A DNA stretch of 64,000 bases, from assembly GCA_013350335.1 (NCBI GenBank), contig CM023532.1, positions 92,197,383-92,261,382 of the forward strand, written 5' to 3'. The notes beneath the pieces were generated by a model, which did not search any database, was not told the DNA's origin, and saw only the letters and a program-made list of their open reading frames with translations. A program made the translations under genes and the position numbers. Source of the stretch: Chimonanthus salicifolius (Eukaryota > Streptophyta > Magnoliopsida > Laurales > Calycanthaceae). Shown one piece after another: positions 49,356 through 61,147 of this stretch (within the stretch, counting starts at the first letter, position 1; each line of letters begins with the position of its first letter).

Positions 49356-49894
49356 ATGGTTCCTTATTTTAAACAAAATTATCAAACTAATTACCGGTTC
49401 CACGACTCCTCCGGTTTTCCTTCGCTCCGACTTGTTCTTCCGATCTTCTCCTTCTTTCTTCTTGATCTTTAGCTGAGATTGTGACTTGAGAGAGAGGGAG
49501 AGTTCGGCCTTAGTGTGTGTATTGCCGTGCGCCCCTTGCTGCCTCTCCTTCATTTAGAAGATGCCATGCGCCCCTTGTGTCTTAATTAGAAGATGTCGAC
49601 CCTTCAATTTAACACTTGCCTTGTACCATTTTTAATCAAGTGAAAGGACTCCTTTTTAGAGATACTCTAACACATGCGCATATCTTGGATATGCAATGTC
49701 ACACACGGCCAAGCAACTTCTTTATTTGGCAATCTCCTAGTTTCACTCTTAACCAAGGAAAAGACCATGTCAAGCATATCAACATGGATTGCATATCTAT
49801 TCCATATTTCAACTCCTAAAATCTTTCCATCAATACCTTTCATGCGCATGCAATCTTCCAATTTCCTTTATGCGCATGACAATTAATCCAAATC

Positions 49895-49897
<3 letters not shown>

Positions 49898-49981
<84 letters not shown>

Positions 49982-50049
49982 TATATATATATATACATAT
50001 ATATACATATATATCTATATATATATATACATATACATACATATATATC

Positions 50050-50099
<50 letters not shown>

Positions 50100-50129
50100 C
50101 ATATATACATATATATATCTATACATATA

Positions 50130-50183
<54 letters not shown>

Positions 50184-50533
50184 TACATATATATATATAT
50201 ATACATATATACATATATACATACATATATACATATATACATATACATATACATATATACATATATACATATACATATACATATATACATATATACATAT
50301 ATACATATACATATACACATATACATATATACATATATACATATACATATACACATATACATATATACATATATACATATACATATATACATATATACAT
50401 ATATACATATACATATATACATATACATATATACATATATACATATACATATATACATATATACATATACATATATGTATATGTACATATAGATATACAT
50501 ATATATGTATATGTATATATTTATATATATATT
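49898..50533. repeat. AT / ATAC compound microsatellite, about 635 bp
   Basis: An initial TATATA run grades into ATATATAC and ATATAC units, ending with GTATATGTAC. All frames are open across it, which creates false ORFs of Tyr-Ile repeats (49789-50568 and several on the minus strand). L7 at the matching place has only a short region, so this is an expansion specific to L8. Confidence 0.98.
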
Positions 50534-50826
50534 GCATTACTATTTTAATTCAGCCCCATTTAATTTAAATTGAACTCACTTGGTAGTCAACCAAGTTAAC
50601 CATGACCCATTGGGTCCCAATTGGGCATTTTGACCCAAATAGCAACATTGATCCAATTAAATGCACCTTACCCATTTATTTCTATTGAAACTATTTCCAC
50701 AATCCGTTGGGTCTTAATTGGGCAATGACCCAACACTTTACCCATCTAAGATCCATATCTAATAATTCACAAATTAAATGGGTAATTTTCATATGTATTA
50801 ATAACTTGAAAATCTGGAGTGTTACA

Positions 50827-52013
50827 CATCTCCCCCATAAACTTAGTTGCCTCTAAGTGTATTTTTCTTCAAGCTTCCTTTCCAGTTTGCATCAACCTTC
50901 CTCTTTACATTGTCATGATCAATGACAGGTGCTAATCAGCACATATTTTGTGCTCCCCCAAGCTCCAAGGGTGTGTGCAATATCTTAGCCCGATCCCTAT
51001 GTCTCTAACATGCCAATATGAAACCAACTCATCACAACCTGCATGTTAGTCTATTTAACAAAATCCATGTTAACGATAGGCATGAGATAGAAGGCATTCC
51101 ATCAAATTAGCACACACAATAGATTAAACCATATCATTTCATTGATTAACAAAATGTGCATTACATATGGTTTCGGAGGGGGCATCATGGATGTTTAGAC
51201 AAAATGCCAGAAATATAGTTTTTTAAAAATGCACAACTTGACGCATGAAAAACTATCCTAAGTAGAGCCATCCTGAGGAGGTGATGCTGGAGGGGAAGAG
51301 GATTTCGTCGGGAGAGAAAATGACGAGGGCAAGATAGTCGTCATGAACTGTTTGGGTTAAATTTTCCACACGACTATCTAGTGTGTCCAGCTGTTCCTCT
51401 ATTTGAGATACCCGAACTTTGGTTTTGAAGACAAATCGAGTCAGGGGTTACAACACAGGCTTGTTCTGCAGCAAGGTTACTGAAGAGGTGGGTATCACCA
51501 GACTCAGAGCAGTCAATATCTTCGACATTTGCCCCTTCCTCCTCATCAGAATTGTCCACAATGGAGATCACTTCTGCTTCGGTTCTCAAGTTTTATCCTT
51601 GAGACATGAGATGAAACCAACGGCTGGATTCAGTCCTAGAGGCAGGGATTTTTCTGTGAGGGTTACTCTTAGGGGCAGAACTTGATTTAGGAGTATCCTG
51701 CACAAACCTAGGTGATCTCCTGAGGAAATGGAAGTTGGATTCAGGTATTTTTCCGGTGGTCGAAGACCGAGATTTAGCAGTCTCCCTTTTTGACATGGTT
51801 GCTTGGGAAGAGAGACTAAAGCTTACCCGACCACTAAATCTCACAATCACCGTGACACCCTTGCTTCTTGAAGTGAGAGAAGCAAAAACCCTATGGTTTT
51901 CCTGCGAGATATCGCTTCAGGAGTTCTTATTGACTGGTCTAGGGCACGGGAGGCAAAAGGGAAATCGCCAGAGCTCAGCGGGATAATGAACGACGATTTT
52001 GAAATAATCTGTC
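50827..52013 (-). other. Internal domain 3' part with polypurine tract
   Basis: On the minus strand TTTATGGGGGAGATG (about 50841-50827) abuts the L8 terminus and looks like a polypurine tract. It is unlike the Tekay-like tracts beside L3 and 46763. The rest, apart from the reading frame at 51371-51850, has no recognisable domain. It continues beyond solo LTR L9 at 55882. Confidence 0.6.
51371..51850 (-). pseudogene. Unrecognised reading frame with one stop
   Basis: I do not recognise this protein. The minus-strand frame opens MIVRFSGRVSFSLSSQATMS with a second Met near residue 19, runs 85 codons of basic Ser/Lys/Pro-rich sequence, hits one TAA at about 51593, and continues in the same frame with an acidic stretch (VISIVDNSDEEEGANVEDID). 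In the neighbouring frame, after about 51440, VSQIEEQLDTLDSRVENLTQ has heptad-like spacing and would suit a coiled coil, implying a frameshift. The position, about 500 bases upstream of a polypurine tract, suggests a gag-like or accessory product of a retrotransposon, or a captured host exon. The sequence is less AT-rich than its surroundings. Confidence 0.4.
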
Positions 52014-52018
52014 GTTTT

Positions 52019-55000
52019 TGTAACACTCCGATTTCTCAATAAGATGAATATTTACGAAAATGCCCCTAGATTGGTAAATTTATTAATTATGATGTTAAAT
52101 GAGAAAATAGTGGGACCCATTGCTCAAACTAAGATCCTATGAACATATTATAAGGGTCAAATTATAATGGATGAGTAATGTACATCAAATTGGGTCAAAA
52201 TAGTTAATTGGGTCAAAGAATTCTCAATGATTGGAATAATTAAGAAAATGCCCCTGGATTGGTGAATTCAATAAATGTGATTGTAAATAAGAAAATGGTG
52301 GGGCCCATTGCTCAAATTAAGTTCATATGAGCACATTATAAGTATCAAGTTTGATTGGTTAGGTAATGAACATCAATTGGGTCGAAAATGGTTAAATGGG
52401 TCAAATGGCTCAATTGGACCCAATGGGTCAAATTGGATGATTTGACCATTGTGTAAGCTCAAATTAAATAAGGTCAAGCTAAACTGATAGGAAATCAGCT
52501 ATAGAAAAAATGGGTAGGCTTGATCCATATGTAAAAACGAATTGCAAATGACCAAAATACCCTAATTGGGTCATGGAGTCAAAAACGGGTCAAGGAGCTA
52601 AAGGTGGACCCAACGGGTCGAGTTGACTATGGTTGACCATGTGGACCCTCAAGGGAGCTAAAATATGAGTTAAATCAATTGAGTGGGACTGAAGTGAGTT
52701 GGAATTAAATCAAGTAGTGAGTCAACACATTTGCATTAAATGAAATGCATTAAGTATGTGAGTTGGGTGAGTTGAGATGGAAATCTAAATAGCCTTGAGT
52801 TCAAGTGAGTCAAATGGGAAATTGAAGGGGCTGTAAAATCAGTGAGTTGAGTGGAAATTTGAAGAGGTTGGCTGGTCTCAAACCAACCAAAACAAGTCCC
52901 ACACGTTGGGGACTTGTTTTGGTGATTTCCATAATGTATTTTAAATGAGAATACATGGGATTGAGATGAGATGAATGGTAAACTGAATGGCTGCATGGGT
53001 AGGTGCCAAGGGGTACCTTGGATGGCACCCAATGCCCATCGATTTTGTTAAGAAGTTATGAGGGAATTGAGAGGTCATGGTGGCTGAAATACAAAAGCAA
53101 TGAACCCCTAGGTTAGCCGATTTTTATCATTGCAAACCCAACTTTTTCCCATCTCTTTCTCCCTCTCTCCAATTCGTGTTCTTGGCTGGAGCAGCAGAGA
53201 TTTTTGGCACCAGTTATTCAAGCTTAAACCAGCAAGGAATTAAGGAAGAAAGGAAGAAATAAAAGGAAGAAGGCAAGGAGCAAAGGCAATAGGAAGAGCT
53301 TGGAATTTGGTAAGTGTTTCATGGACTTTTGGATTAATAAAATGGGTGTGTATTGGGCCATGGTTATTGCTGAATATACCAAGGTTTTAACCTTGATTAA
53401 TGGAGGTTTAGAAATGGTAAAGATGACCATTGGGTTCGGCCACCATGAAGGGCCGAACCCCATGTGAAAGATTGCTTGGTTTTCATGCTTTGGAAACATG
53501 AAAACCATGGGTTTTATGGACTGATTTTTGGGTTTGATTTAAGAATCAAATACATGTTATTGAAAGGATTATAAACCTGTATCTGAATGTCAGAAAAGGC
53601 TAAAGTTTTTATGGTCTAAATCAGTGGATTGAAAGATGTAAATGGACCATTGGGTTCGGCCACTTTGCATGGCCGAACCCCATGGAAACAAGTGGTTGAT
53701 GTTGATGGTTTTTGGAAATTAAAACCATATAAAATTGGGACTATAATTAGATGTTAGTGTTAGTTTTAAAATCATCTTTTAAGAAGGTTAAAACATGAAT
53801 ATGGATGATTGATTCAGACCTAAGATAAATGATTGATTGTTTCAAAAACAAAGGTCATAGTGTTCGGCCAAATAGCATGGCCGAACCCTATAAAATTGGG
53901 TTGGTTTTTAGATGAATTTTTAAAGGGTTGAACTCGGTAATAATATGTTGTTTATTACATGATGATTGGAGGTTTAAAAATAGTGAAAATAATCATTGGG
54001 TTCGGCCACCATGGAGGGCCGAACCCCATGTAAAACATTGTTGGTTTTCATGTTGTGAAACATGGAAACCATGGACTTTTATGGACTGTTTGGATGAATT
54101 TAATTAGATGGTTTCTAAGTGGTTTAAAGGCAGCAATATGATACCGATATTGCATGTTTAAATAACGCCTAAAGCATGTGTAAAAGATCAAAACATGGGC
54201 ATAGGGTTCGGCCACATTGGATGGCCGAACCCCATAAAAGTATTTGATATTTGGTATGGTTTTTGGAGAGATAAAAACCATACCCATAGCGGTGAGTGTT
54301 TATGTAATTAAATGAAAGTAAGATTGTTGTTTTGGGTTGGCCATAGGATGGCTAAACTATGTGTTTAATATGGCTAAGGGGTAGAGCCAATTGGTATTTA
54401 AATAATGGACATTATTGAGCAAAAGAACCATAAGGGTTCGGCCATGAGTATGGCCGAACCCCATGGACTGTTTTCATGGGTCATTTTATGGATGCGTATG
54501 TGATTTAAGATGGAATTATGTTTACTGTTTTGGTCGGCCAAAACATGACTGAACCATGTTAAGGTTGTGGGAAAGTTGTAGAGTTTAATCAAGGTATTGG
54601 TAGCAATGGCATGTTTGTATATAAGGGTCACAATCTTGAGATGAAAAATGGACCTAAGTGAAACAAGTGAGGTTCGGCCAAGGTGTATGGCTGAACCCCA
54701 CCTATAAACATTTGTTTTGGGTAATATTTCTATGGACATAAATTATTATAAAAGATGAGCCAATGGTAAAAATTGTAAATATGGGCAATAATGGAAGGAC
54801 TTGAAAGTAGGACCAAATCAAGATGATGAGGTTCGGCCCTAGTGTATGGCCGAACCCCATGAGTTGGTATTTGTGGACTTAGACTCAAAAATGGGAATCA
54901 AATGAAGTAAGGGATTAAAGTTGGTTCATGATTTATGTGAATAAGGTGATGGATCTCTGTGACGGTGCACGACTGCGAGCGGTGACCGGATAAAGCTTAA

Positions 55001-55876
55001 GAAAGAACGGACGCTGAAGTGATTCTTCAGTAGGTTTCCTACCTACTTGTAACCACAGTTTTACCCCAGTTTTCTTATGTGACTCTTGTTTTATTTTATG
55101 TGTTTCAAATGGTATACAGGCATTGGCATCTCATGCATAGACATGGGATTATGAATGAGGTTCTACAGTGTTGCAATTTATGAGTTACGTCCTCTTTCGG
55201 CGGTGCAAGTCACGCCAGGAGGAGTAACATGATGGTGGCTATGAATGTACATGATGGGGGAGGCTCATTGCATGTGCATACTTCATAGCATTGTTTTACC
55301 TGTTTTTACTAATTATGTATTATGATATATATATGCATGTTTTATATGCTAATCATGTGGTAGCCCTGAATCAGGAACCTACTGGGCGCGTTGATCTAAC
55401 GCCCTAATTCTATCATCAGAGGAGAATGCAGGTACAAGGAAAGGGAAAGAAAAGGTCGTTGACCGGGAGGGAACCCAAGCCTAAGCGCTTGAATGTTGGA
55501 CTGGACTACTTTATATTACTGTCATTTGAATACTTTTGTTGGACATGTAATAATTCATTACTTGCTATGGTTTGATTCGGTTAATAACCTTTGGATCGTT
55601 GATTTATCTTAATTAATGTCTGAGACTGTTACTTGCATCTAGTCTTTCTATTCCGTAATTAATCTAGATTATTCCGCATGTTGATGGTAGTTCCATGTGT
55701 GATTCATTATCATGGTCTAGTCCATGTACACATGGGTGGCCAGTTAAGGTTCAAACTTGGGTAGTCTGAACTTAACTCGCGTCGTGGCGTCCCCGCTCTC
55801 TTTCACTCTGTGTTTCTTTCAAAAAGAAATTTTCAGACTCTGATTTTCGGAAGGGTGAAAAGGGCGGGGCGTTACA
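52019..55876 (+). mobile_element. Solo LTR L9 (CGCCC family, plus strand)
   Basis: It begins TGTAACACTCCGATTTC and ends AGGGCGGGGCGTTACA, with the perfect TSD GTTTT at 52014-52018 and 55877-55881. It is an inverted near-copy of L5. It contains about eight hairpin motifs (53432-54858), a U3 segment in two copies (52044-52380), the conserved TACTGGGCGCGTTGATCTAA block (55380) and intact termini, so it is one of the younger insertions. ORFs inside mirror those in L5 and are chance. Confidence 0.96.
53432..54858. repeat. Dispersed GGTTCGGCC/GGCCGAACC hairpins in L9
   Basis: Copies lie at about 53434-53460, 53653-53681, 53862-53887, 53998-54026, 54205-54231, 54433-54461, 54671-54698 and 54830-54856. 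Arms are mostly intact and centres vary. Confidence 0.88.
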
Positions 55877-55881
55877 GTTTT

Positions 55882-57229
55882 CGCAGAAAGAGACCTTTTA
55901 ACTTGCTCTTTCTGACTCACAGACAGGTCGTGACCAACTACCGGTTTGTGTCGACATGTCGATATGTATCGAAATGTCAGTCCTCTCTATTTTTCCCCCT
56001 TTCAGACAGTGTTCTGATTTCCAACAGTACCGACGTGTCTGTTTCTCCGACTATTCTATCCTTCGACCTGGGTTTCAACATTGAAGGATGACTGGGTGTG
56101 TGTGTGTGTGTACTTGCGATGTTCATAGTTCATTAAACTTTGCTTATACACCTTTCAATGCTAGTGTAGATACATACATTCACACAGGTTTTGTGCTATT
56201 AGAATATTCAATACATCCATCTGAAGATAGGCACTAAAACATGGATTACCTTGGGCACATTTAATTTATCAATTCAAACGTATTGTCCAAGTGTGTGATG
56301 TCATAAGATGCGGCATCTCCAGATCTTAACAAAGAGAAGGTGTCCATGAACATAGTTCATTCCACATAATGTATAAACTAACGAATATTGGAATGGACAC
56401 TAAACACACAAAATATGCATTCATTTCTTGATTACCATGCATATGGAAATGAAGTATGATGTTACCCACACAGGTCTTATGTCTGTTATCATGTTATTAC
56501 CTAAAACATGATAAACATTTTTACCATTCTTTCAAGCATACTCCAATGTGGTTCATTCCTTGGAAAGAACTGGTACATAAATGGAATACAGATAGACATA
56601 TTTGATCATCTCAATCAACACTTTTGTTAATTCATGCCAAACCAAAAATCCATTTAAAGACATAGAGCACGTTTCATTCGACAAAGGATTTACAAGTTTG
56701 AGAACTTGGAATGAAATGACACTATGTATGTGTACCATACACTCCCTATACATGAGGTAACGCACAACCTGCATTCATTTCTAAAAGACGCACAAATCAT
56801 ATGGCATATCAAATGAAATGAGATAAATATATTCCAATACTAAAGTGCAAACCTACATGTACAGTGAATATCTTACACTAGATCAATCCAACAATCAAAC
56901 AAGAACATGGATTGAAGGTCTTACACAAGTGATTCCAAAAGCATGTTTCAAATGTGATACCAACAATGGTAGCCCTTTACACATTTGAACATAACATTGT
57001 GAGACTTGGAATCTAAGTCCACAATCCAGCGATGACCTTTAATCAAATCTGATTTTTACTCTTGGGTGCCTCCCATTTGATTTTGTAAATCAAAACTCCA
57101 GATTTTGTACCATGATGTTTCCCTAACATAAGAGGCAAACAATTTTGTACATGGCCTCATAGGATACTTGGAGATCTATACCTTCATCAAGTTCCTTTAA
57201 CCATCCTCTTCTTCTCTAGAGGATTTATC
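55882..57229 (-). other. Retroelement internal sequence, unassigned
   Basis: This continues the sequence cut by L9. There is a (TG)n run near 56095. A segment with CTTGGGTGCCTCCCATTTGA (57060) resembles a phrase common in plant noncoding retroelement parts. No coding domain is visible and the ORFs at 55810-56091 and 56553-56774 look like chance. Where it gives way to the SIRE-like gag is unclear. Confidence 0.4.
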
Positions 57230-57690
57230 TTGGACTTTTTCAATGGATGAATTGTAGTCAGTTACCTATTCTATCAGTACGCAAAATGGTCATGATAGGT
57301 GATGTCATCCATTGGGCTAGAAGAGGCAATTTTTTGTGGATTCTTTCAGTCGCTTTTGTTGTTTCATATCTTTTTAAATATCTTAAACACATACTATAAA
57401 ACAACATTGATGAATGCAATTAGTTTTTTTATTAAAGCGCATAGTCATTTCATCACTGGTCCAAGCTATTTGGTCTTTGGGCTGAGTGGTCATGGAAGTT
57501 GAAGGTTTATCAAATATCTCTTCCATAGGCATAGATCACTTTCTGTTCACCTACTTCCATACAAATTTTTTGATGAAAACATTCAAAGTTTTTCATTCCA
57601 TTTTTCATCATAAATGGAGGTTTGGAAATATCATGGCTTTCACTCATAGCCAATGTTCTAGCACGGATCAACTAGGATGGTTAGATCCTT
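57230..57690 (-). pseudogene. gag: SIRE/Maximus-like Copia gag, N-terminal remnant
   Basis: On the minus strand the frame starts near 57640 with MSESHDISKPPF, then MKNGMKNFECFHQ, which fits the KPPFF...NYTYWKNRMKIFL opening of SIRE-type gag. After shifts come PSTSMTTQPKDQIAWTSDEM and KATERIHKKLP, which fits the later KTAKEIWDKL region. Only about 150 codons are present and stops are frequent. It lies just after a primer site and LTR, the expected order. Confidence 0.6.
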
Positions 57691-57704
57691 TATGTAGAGC
57701 ACAA

Positions 57705-57717
57705 GGCTCTGATACCA
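57705..57717 (-). other. tRNA-iMet primer site (Copia element)
   Basis: The minus strand reads TGGTATCAGAGCC, the exact initiator-Met primer site, two bases from the LTR terminus at 57720. Confidence 0.9.
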
Positions 57718-57719
57718 AA

Positions 57720-59518
57720 TGAAAGTCTCTTCCTTTCCTTTGGTGCTAGAACACGATTGACCCTAGAGAGAGAGAGGGGGGGTGAATAGGTCAATCCCAG
57801 TTTTCATGGTGTTTACAAATTTGACTGTTTAGAGTTTAAGTGCAGCAGATATTAATCAAGAGATTTGTTTAGTGTGATAAATTGTTTTTAATTACTTAAA
57901 TGATCACACTAAGTTTAGAACCCTTGGCATATTGTTTGATTATCAATACTTGTGCACAATGTATAAATAAAGATAATCAAATGCAAAGTGATGTGTGTTG
58001 AGAAGAGTGCTTAAATACTTAAAATACAAACACACAAAGATCAAACACCATAAGACCAATTTTATAATGGTTCGGCTAGCCAACCTATATCCACTGTTAG
58101 GACTAGCTCAACCTTGAGCTATCCCCAAATCCGCTAAGTGGGGATTTACACCCTCACAATTAGAGTAGGAATTCTACCTCACTCAATCAGCTGGGAATTT
58201 TAACCATCACATGTAGAATAGGAATTTCACTCACCACATGTGTCAGAGACGACGCTCTAGATTTTTTATAGTGGTTCCGAAGCCAAGACTTCTTAATCCA
58301 CTATCAGGAAAAAGGTTTTAAAACAAATTAAAACCAAGAACCACTTGCCTTTGTAGCTCTATCACTTGATGTGTGCTTCTTCACGATCCACCCAATGTGT
58401 GCCGATGCTCCGCCTTGTTGTTGTCATTAAGCAATCACAATCCAGGGTCACTAAGAAATTGGTTTTACCAATATCTATCATAATTGTTTATCTTTTCCCC
58501 TCTCTCTCTCACAAACTCAATCCATATGATTGGTTGTATTAGATTCCCCAAGCGTAAGCACAAGAGAGAGAGTGATCCTTTTGTTGGCCCTTGTTTAAGC
58601 TCATTGATAATGATGAGGGTCCAACAGATTTGCCAAAGTATGCCAACTGGTTGCACAAAGATTGATATTTATAGAGAAGGGAACCAGTTGCAGCAACGGT
58701 CATGTACCGACACATCGGGTGCATCAAGGGGTCGGTGACTAGAAATATTATTGTTCAACAACCCGACTGTTGCTCAATAATGCACTCCAAATGGTATAAT
58801 TCTTTCCCGGTCGACAAATCTTTATCACTGATGGGTCGACAGTCGCGGCACCCAGAGGTCGGTCCATACGAGAGGCTCAGTTTGGGGCTACACCATGATG
58901 ACAGAGTTTCAAGTCCAGAAACTAGTCTTACCCAAACCGACCTGTCGCCCTTTACCGAGGGGTCGGTCTTGGTACTCGATCGGTCTTGAACTACCAATAT
59001 GCCTGTGTTTTCGAGAGCCCACCAGAGTTCTAAGTTCCAGAACTCATAAGTCTTTATCGAAGAGTCGTTGACCACGAGGGGTCATTTCATCCTTTTACCT
59101 AGAGGTCGGTGCATACGAGACTCTCGATCATAGCATACCCAAAATGACAGTTCAATGTTCCAGAACCTTTTGTCAATCTTGCCGACCACTCTTTGACCAC
59201 AATGGGTCGATTCTGTCTCCACCGAGGGGTCGATGAGAATGACTGGTCGTGCTGACAGTGAAACCAAATAAATATTTTCAAGTTGGGTTTCAATTCACTG
59301 TCAAACTTCCTCTCTAGGATTTTTATGATTTTACAATTTGTTCAACTAAGCCTAGGAATGGTCCTCTCTAAGGTGTGTATACCACTTAAAGTCATCTATG
59401 GCCAAATACATATTTTTGTGATTGCCACAACGATGAGATTTAATCCGGTGGAGCATGATCTTCACTCTTGATCACCATGGGTCTTCAAGCTTCTAGCAAG
59501 TGCTTCTTCTCGAGTCAT
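57720..59518 (-). mobile_element. SIRE-like Copia 5' LTR
   Basis: The plus-strand terminus TGAAAGTCTC at 57720 abuts the primer site. Near it is AACACGATTGACCCTAGAGAG and GGGGGGTGAATAGGTCAA, typical of this LTR class. Inside are repeated GGGGTCGGT/GACCGAC words (58730-59230). The outer end is not sharp; GAGTCA at about 59518 is my best guess, so the length of about 1.8 kb is approximate. No TSD can be tested. Confidence 0.65.
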
Positions 59519-61003
59519 GGAATTGAGAAACTTAGGGACTTGACAAAGCCGGAGAACTAACATATTATAAATCAGCAGAGAGACATCAGCAGTTCTCATG
59601 ACTCAGCGAGATGAAGGAAAAAAGGGGTTGATAGAAATAAAGAAAAGGAAACAACAGTTATTTACCTGGTAGCCATCACCGTGAGTCTAAGAAATTAGCG
59701 ACAATCCATTCTCACGGCAGAGAAAGATAAATAATGAATTGGAAAAAAAATGAACAGCGATTAAGAATAGTAATACAATCCCGTGTAAATTCATTGCAGG
59801 GATAGCGTGGAAGGGTGAGGAAAATCTGTAGAGAAAACGTAGAAGAAATAAATAAAATAACAAGAAGATGGAAGAAATCAGCTATGACCAAGAACAGCAG
59901 AGGAGATTAGAAAGGAAGCCCAAAATCCCGAATAATCAATAAGAGAAAATAGAAAATAGATAAGAACAAATAAAGGAACAGTTATTTTTCTCTGCAGTCT
60001 TGCGGATGATCGAGAATAGAAGAAGATTAAGAGAAGAAATACCGAGTTTAGAAGGGAGAAAATCCAGCTGGCCGACTAAGAGAAGATAGGAAAACATATT
60101 GTTAATTTTGTCTTCATAGGGAGTCGTTCATACATCTATAAATTGGAGACCCATCGCACAGCAGAAAAAAACTGGACATAACAATACAACAGAGACATGG
60201 AAAGGGCTGAATCAGAGAAGGGCTTGGGCGTGTGTTGAGGCTCGCTCCGACTTCATGCCGGGTTTCTTCTTCCAAACTCTTTTGTGTTTAATTTCATAAT
60301 GTCTGGCTAATTCTTTGTACTGAGGTTGAGGATGAAACTCCATTAATAAAATAATGTTCGTTTATTTGTTTATTTAATTCCCGACTATGTGTGTTTTGAT
60401 TTTGGCTTCATTGGATTAATAAATATAAATTATTTTCACCACTAATTTCATGGATTTGTGGTAGTTAGTAATTATATTTGATTGATTATTGCTTGGCATT
60501 TTAAGTGATAGATGCAATTTCTTTTGATTTAATGTTTTTCAATTTAATTAGATACATTGAATACTTAAGTTGATTTCTTTGATTCATTCTCTTCCAAATT
60601 ATAATTGAATACGTTAGATGCTTAGGATTCTGTACGTTTAAGCGAAGGAAAATCTGATTTTTAAACACCATATTAATGAACTTAAATGTTTAAATCTTTA
60701 AAAATTGGAAATTAATTAATTATTGAATATTATAGATTTAATGGTGGTGGAATCCGATGCCTTAGTAATTTCTCTCACTTGATTTAATCTCCACTTTTAG
60801 TTGTTTTATTATTTTTACAAATTCAATCATTCTCCATAAAAAGTGTTAACTAGGTTAAGATTAAAATATTAGGCTTTTTAATTTGTTTTCCCGTTCATTC
60901 TAAAATCAAGTCCCTATGGGTTCGACCTCGCACTTGCATATCTCTATAATCCAATGTGATTCGTGCGCTTGCAAGTAAATATAAATTTAAAATTTCTCAA
61001 CAA
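59519..61003 (+). mobile_element. Athila-like LTR, right part
   Basis: The end has the Athila LTR words TGGGTTCGACCTCGCACTTG (60918) and GTGCGCTTGCAAG, and AATTTCTCAACA at 61003. A degenerate primer site follows. The left edge against the SIRE-like LTR is uncertain. It is a different Athila subfamily from 22597-25019. Confidence 0.7.
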
Positions 61004-61147
61004 GGTTTTTGGCGCAGTTGCTGGGAACTTGGCTTTGAAACAAAAATAAATATAATTAAAAATTCTATTAATTTAATATTTTCACTAGTTGTAGATTTAG
61101 GAATTTTGCATCTAGATCTAAGTTTTATGCATATTTTTATGTGATTT
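61004..61147 (+). other. Degenerate tRNA-Asp primer site and Athila leader
   Basis: TGGCGCAGTTGCTGGGA at 61010-61026 is a decayed form of the Athila primer site TGGCGCCGTTGCCGGGGA. About 120 bases of AT-rich leader follow before LTR L10 starts. Confidence 0.75.

Larger units (their letters stand above)
48541..50826 (-). mobile_element. LTR L8, truncated (CGCCC family)
   Basis: From 48541 the sequence follows L7 from about 34884 onward (shared TTGCCATTACTCTTTTTATC), so the first 1.5 kb of the LTR is missing. It ends with TCTGGAGTGTTACA at 50826. It has about six hairpin motifs (48638-49355), a large AT/ATAC microsatellite, and U3 words such as GACCCATTGGGTCCCAATTG (50605). A purine tract on the minus strand lies immediately to the right. 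Confidence 0.88.

Noticed and set aside
49789..50568. 259-codon ORF and several long minus-strand ORFs of Tyr/Ile repeats
   Set aside because: All frames are open because the DNA is an AT/ATAC microsatellite; no domain or start context.
18310..55876. L5 and L9 as terminal inverted repeats of a giant DNA transposon
   Set aside because: Each has its own TSD (GTGAT; GTTTT) and the LTR termini of this family, so they are two separate solo LTRs.
58755..59293. Small ORFs with Ser/Thr-rich and Trp-rich sequence
   Set aside because: They lie in the SIRE-like LTR and owe their frames to GGGGTCGGT repeats; no domain is visible.
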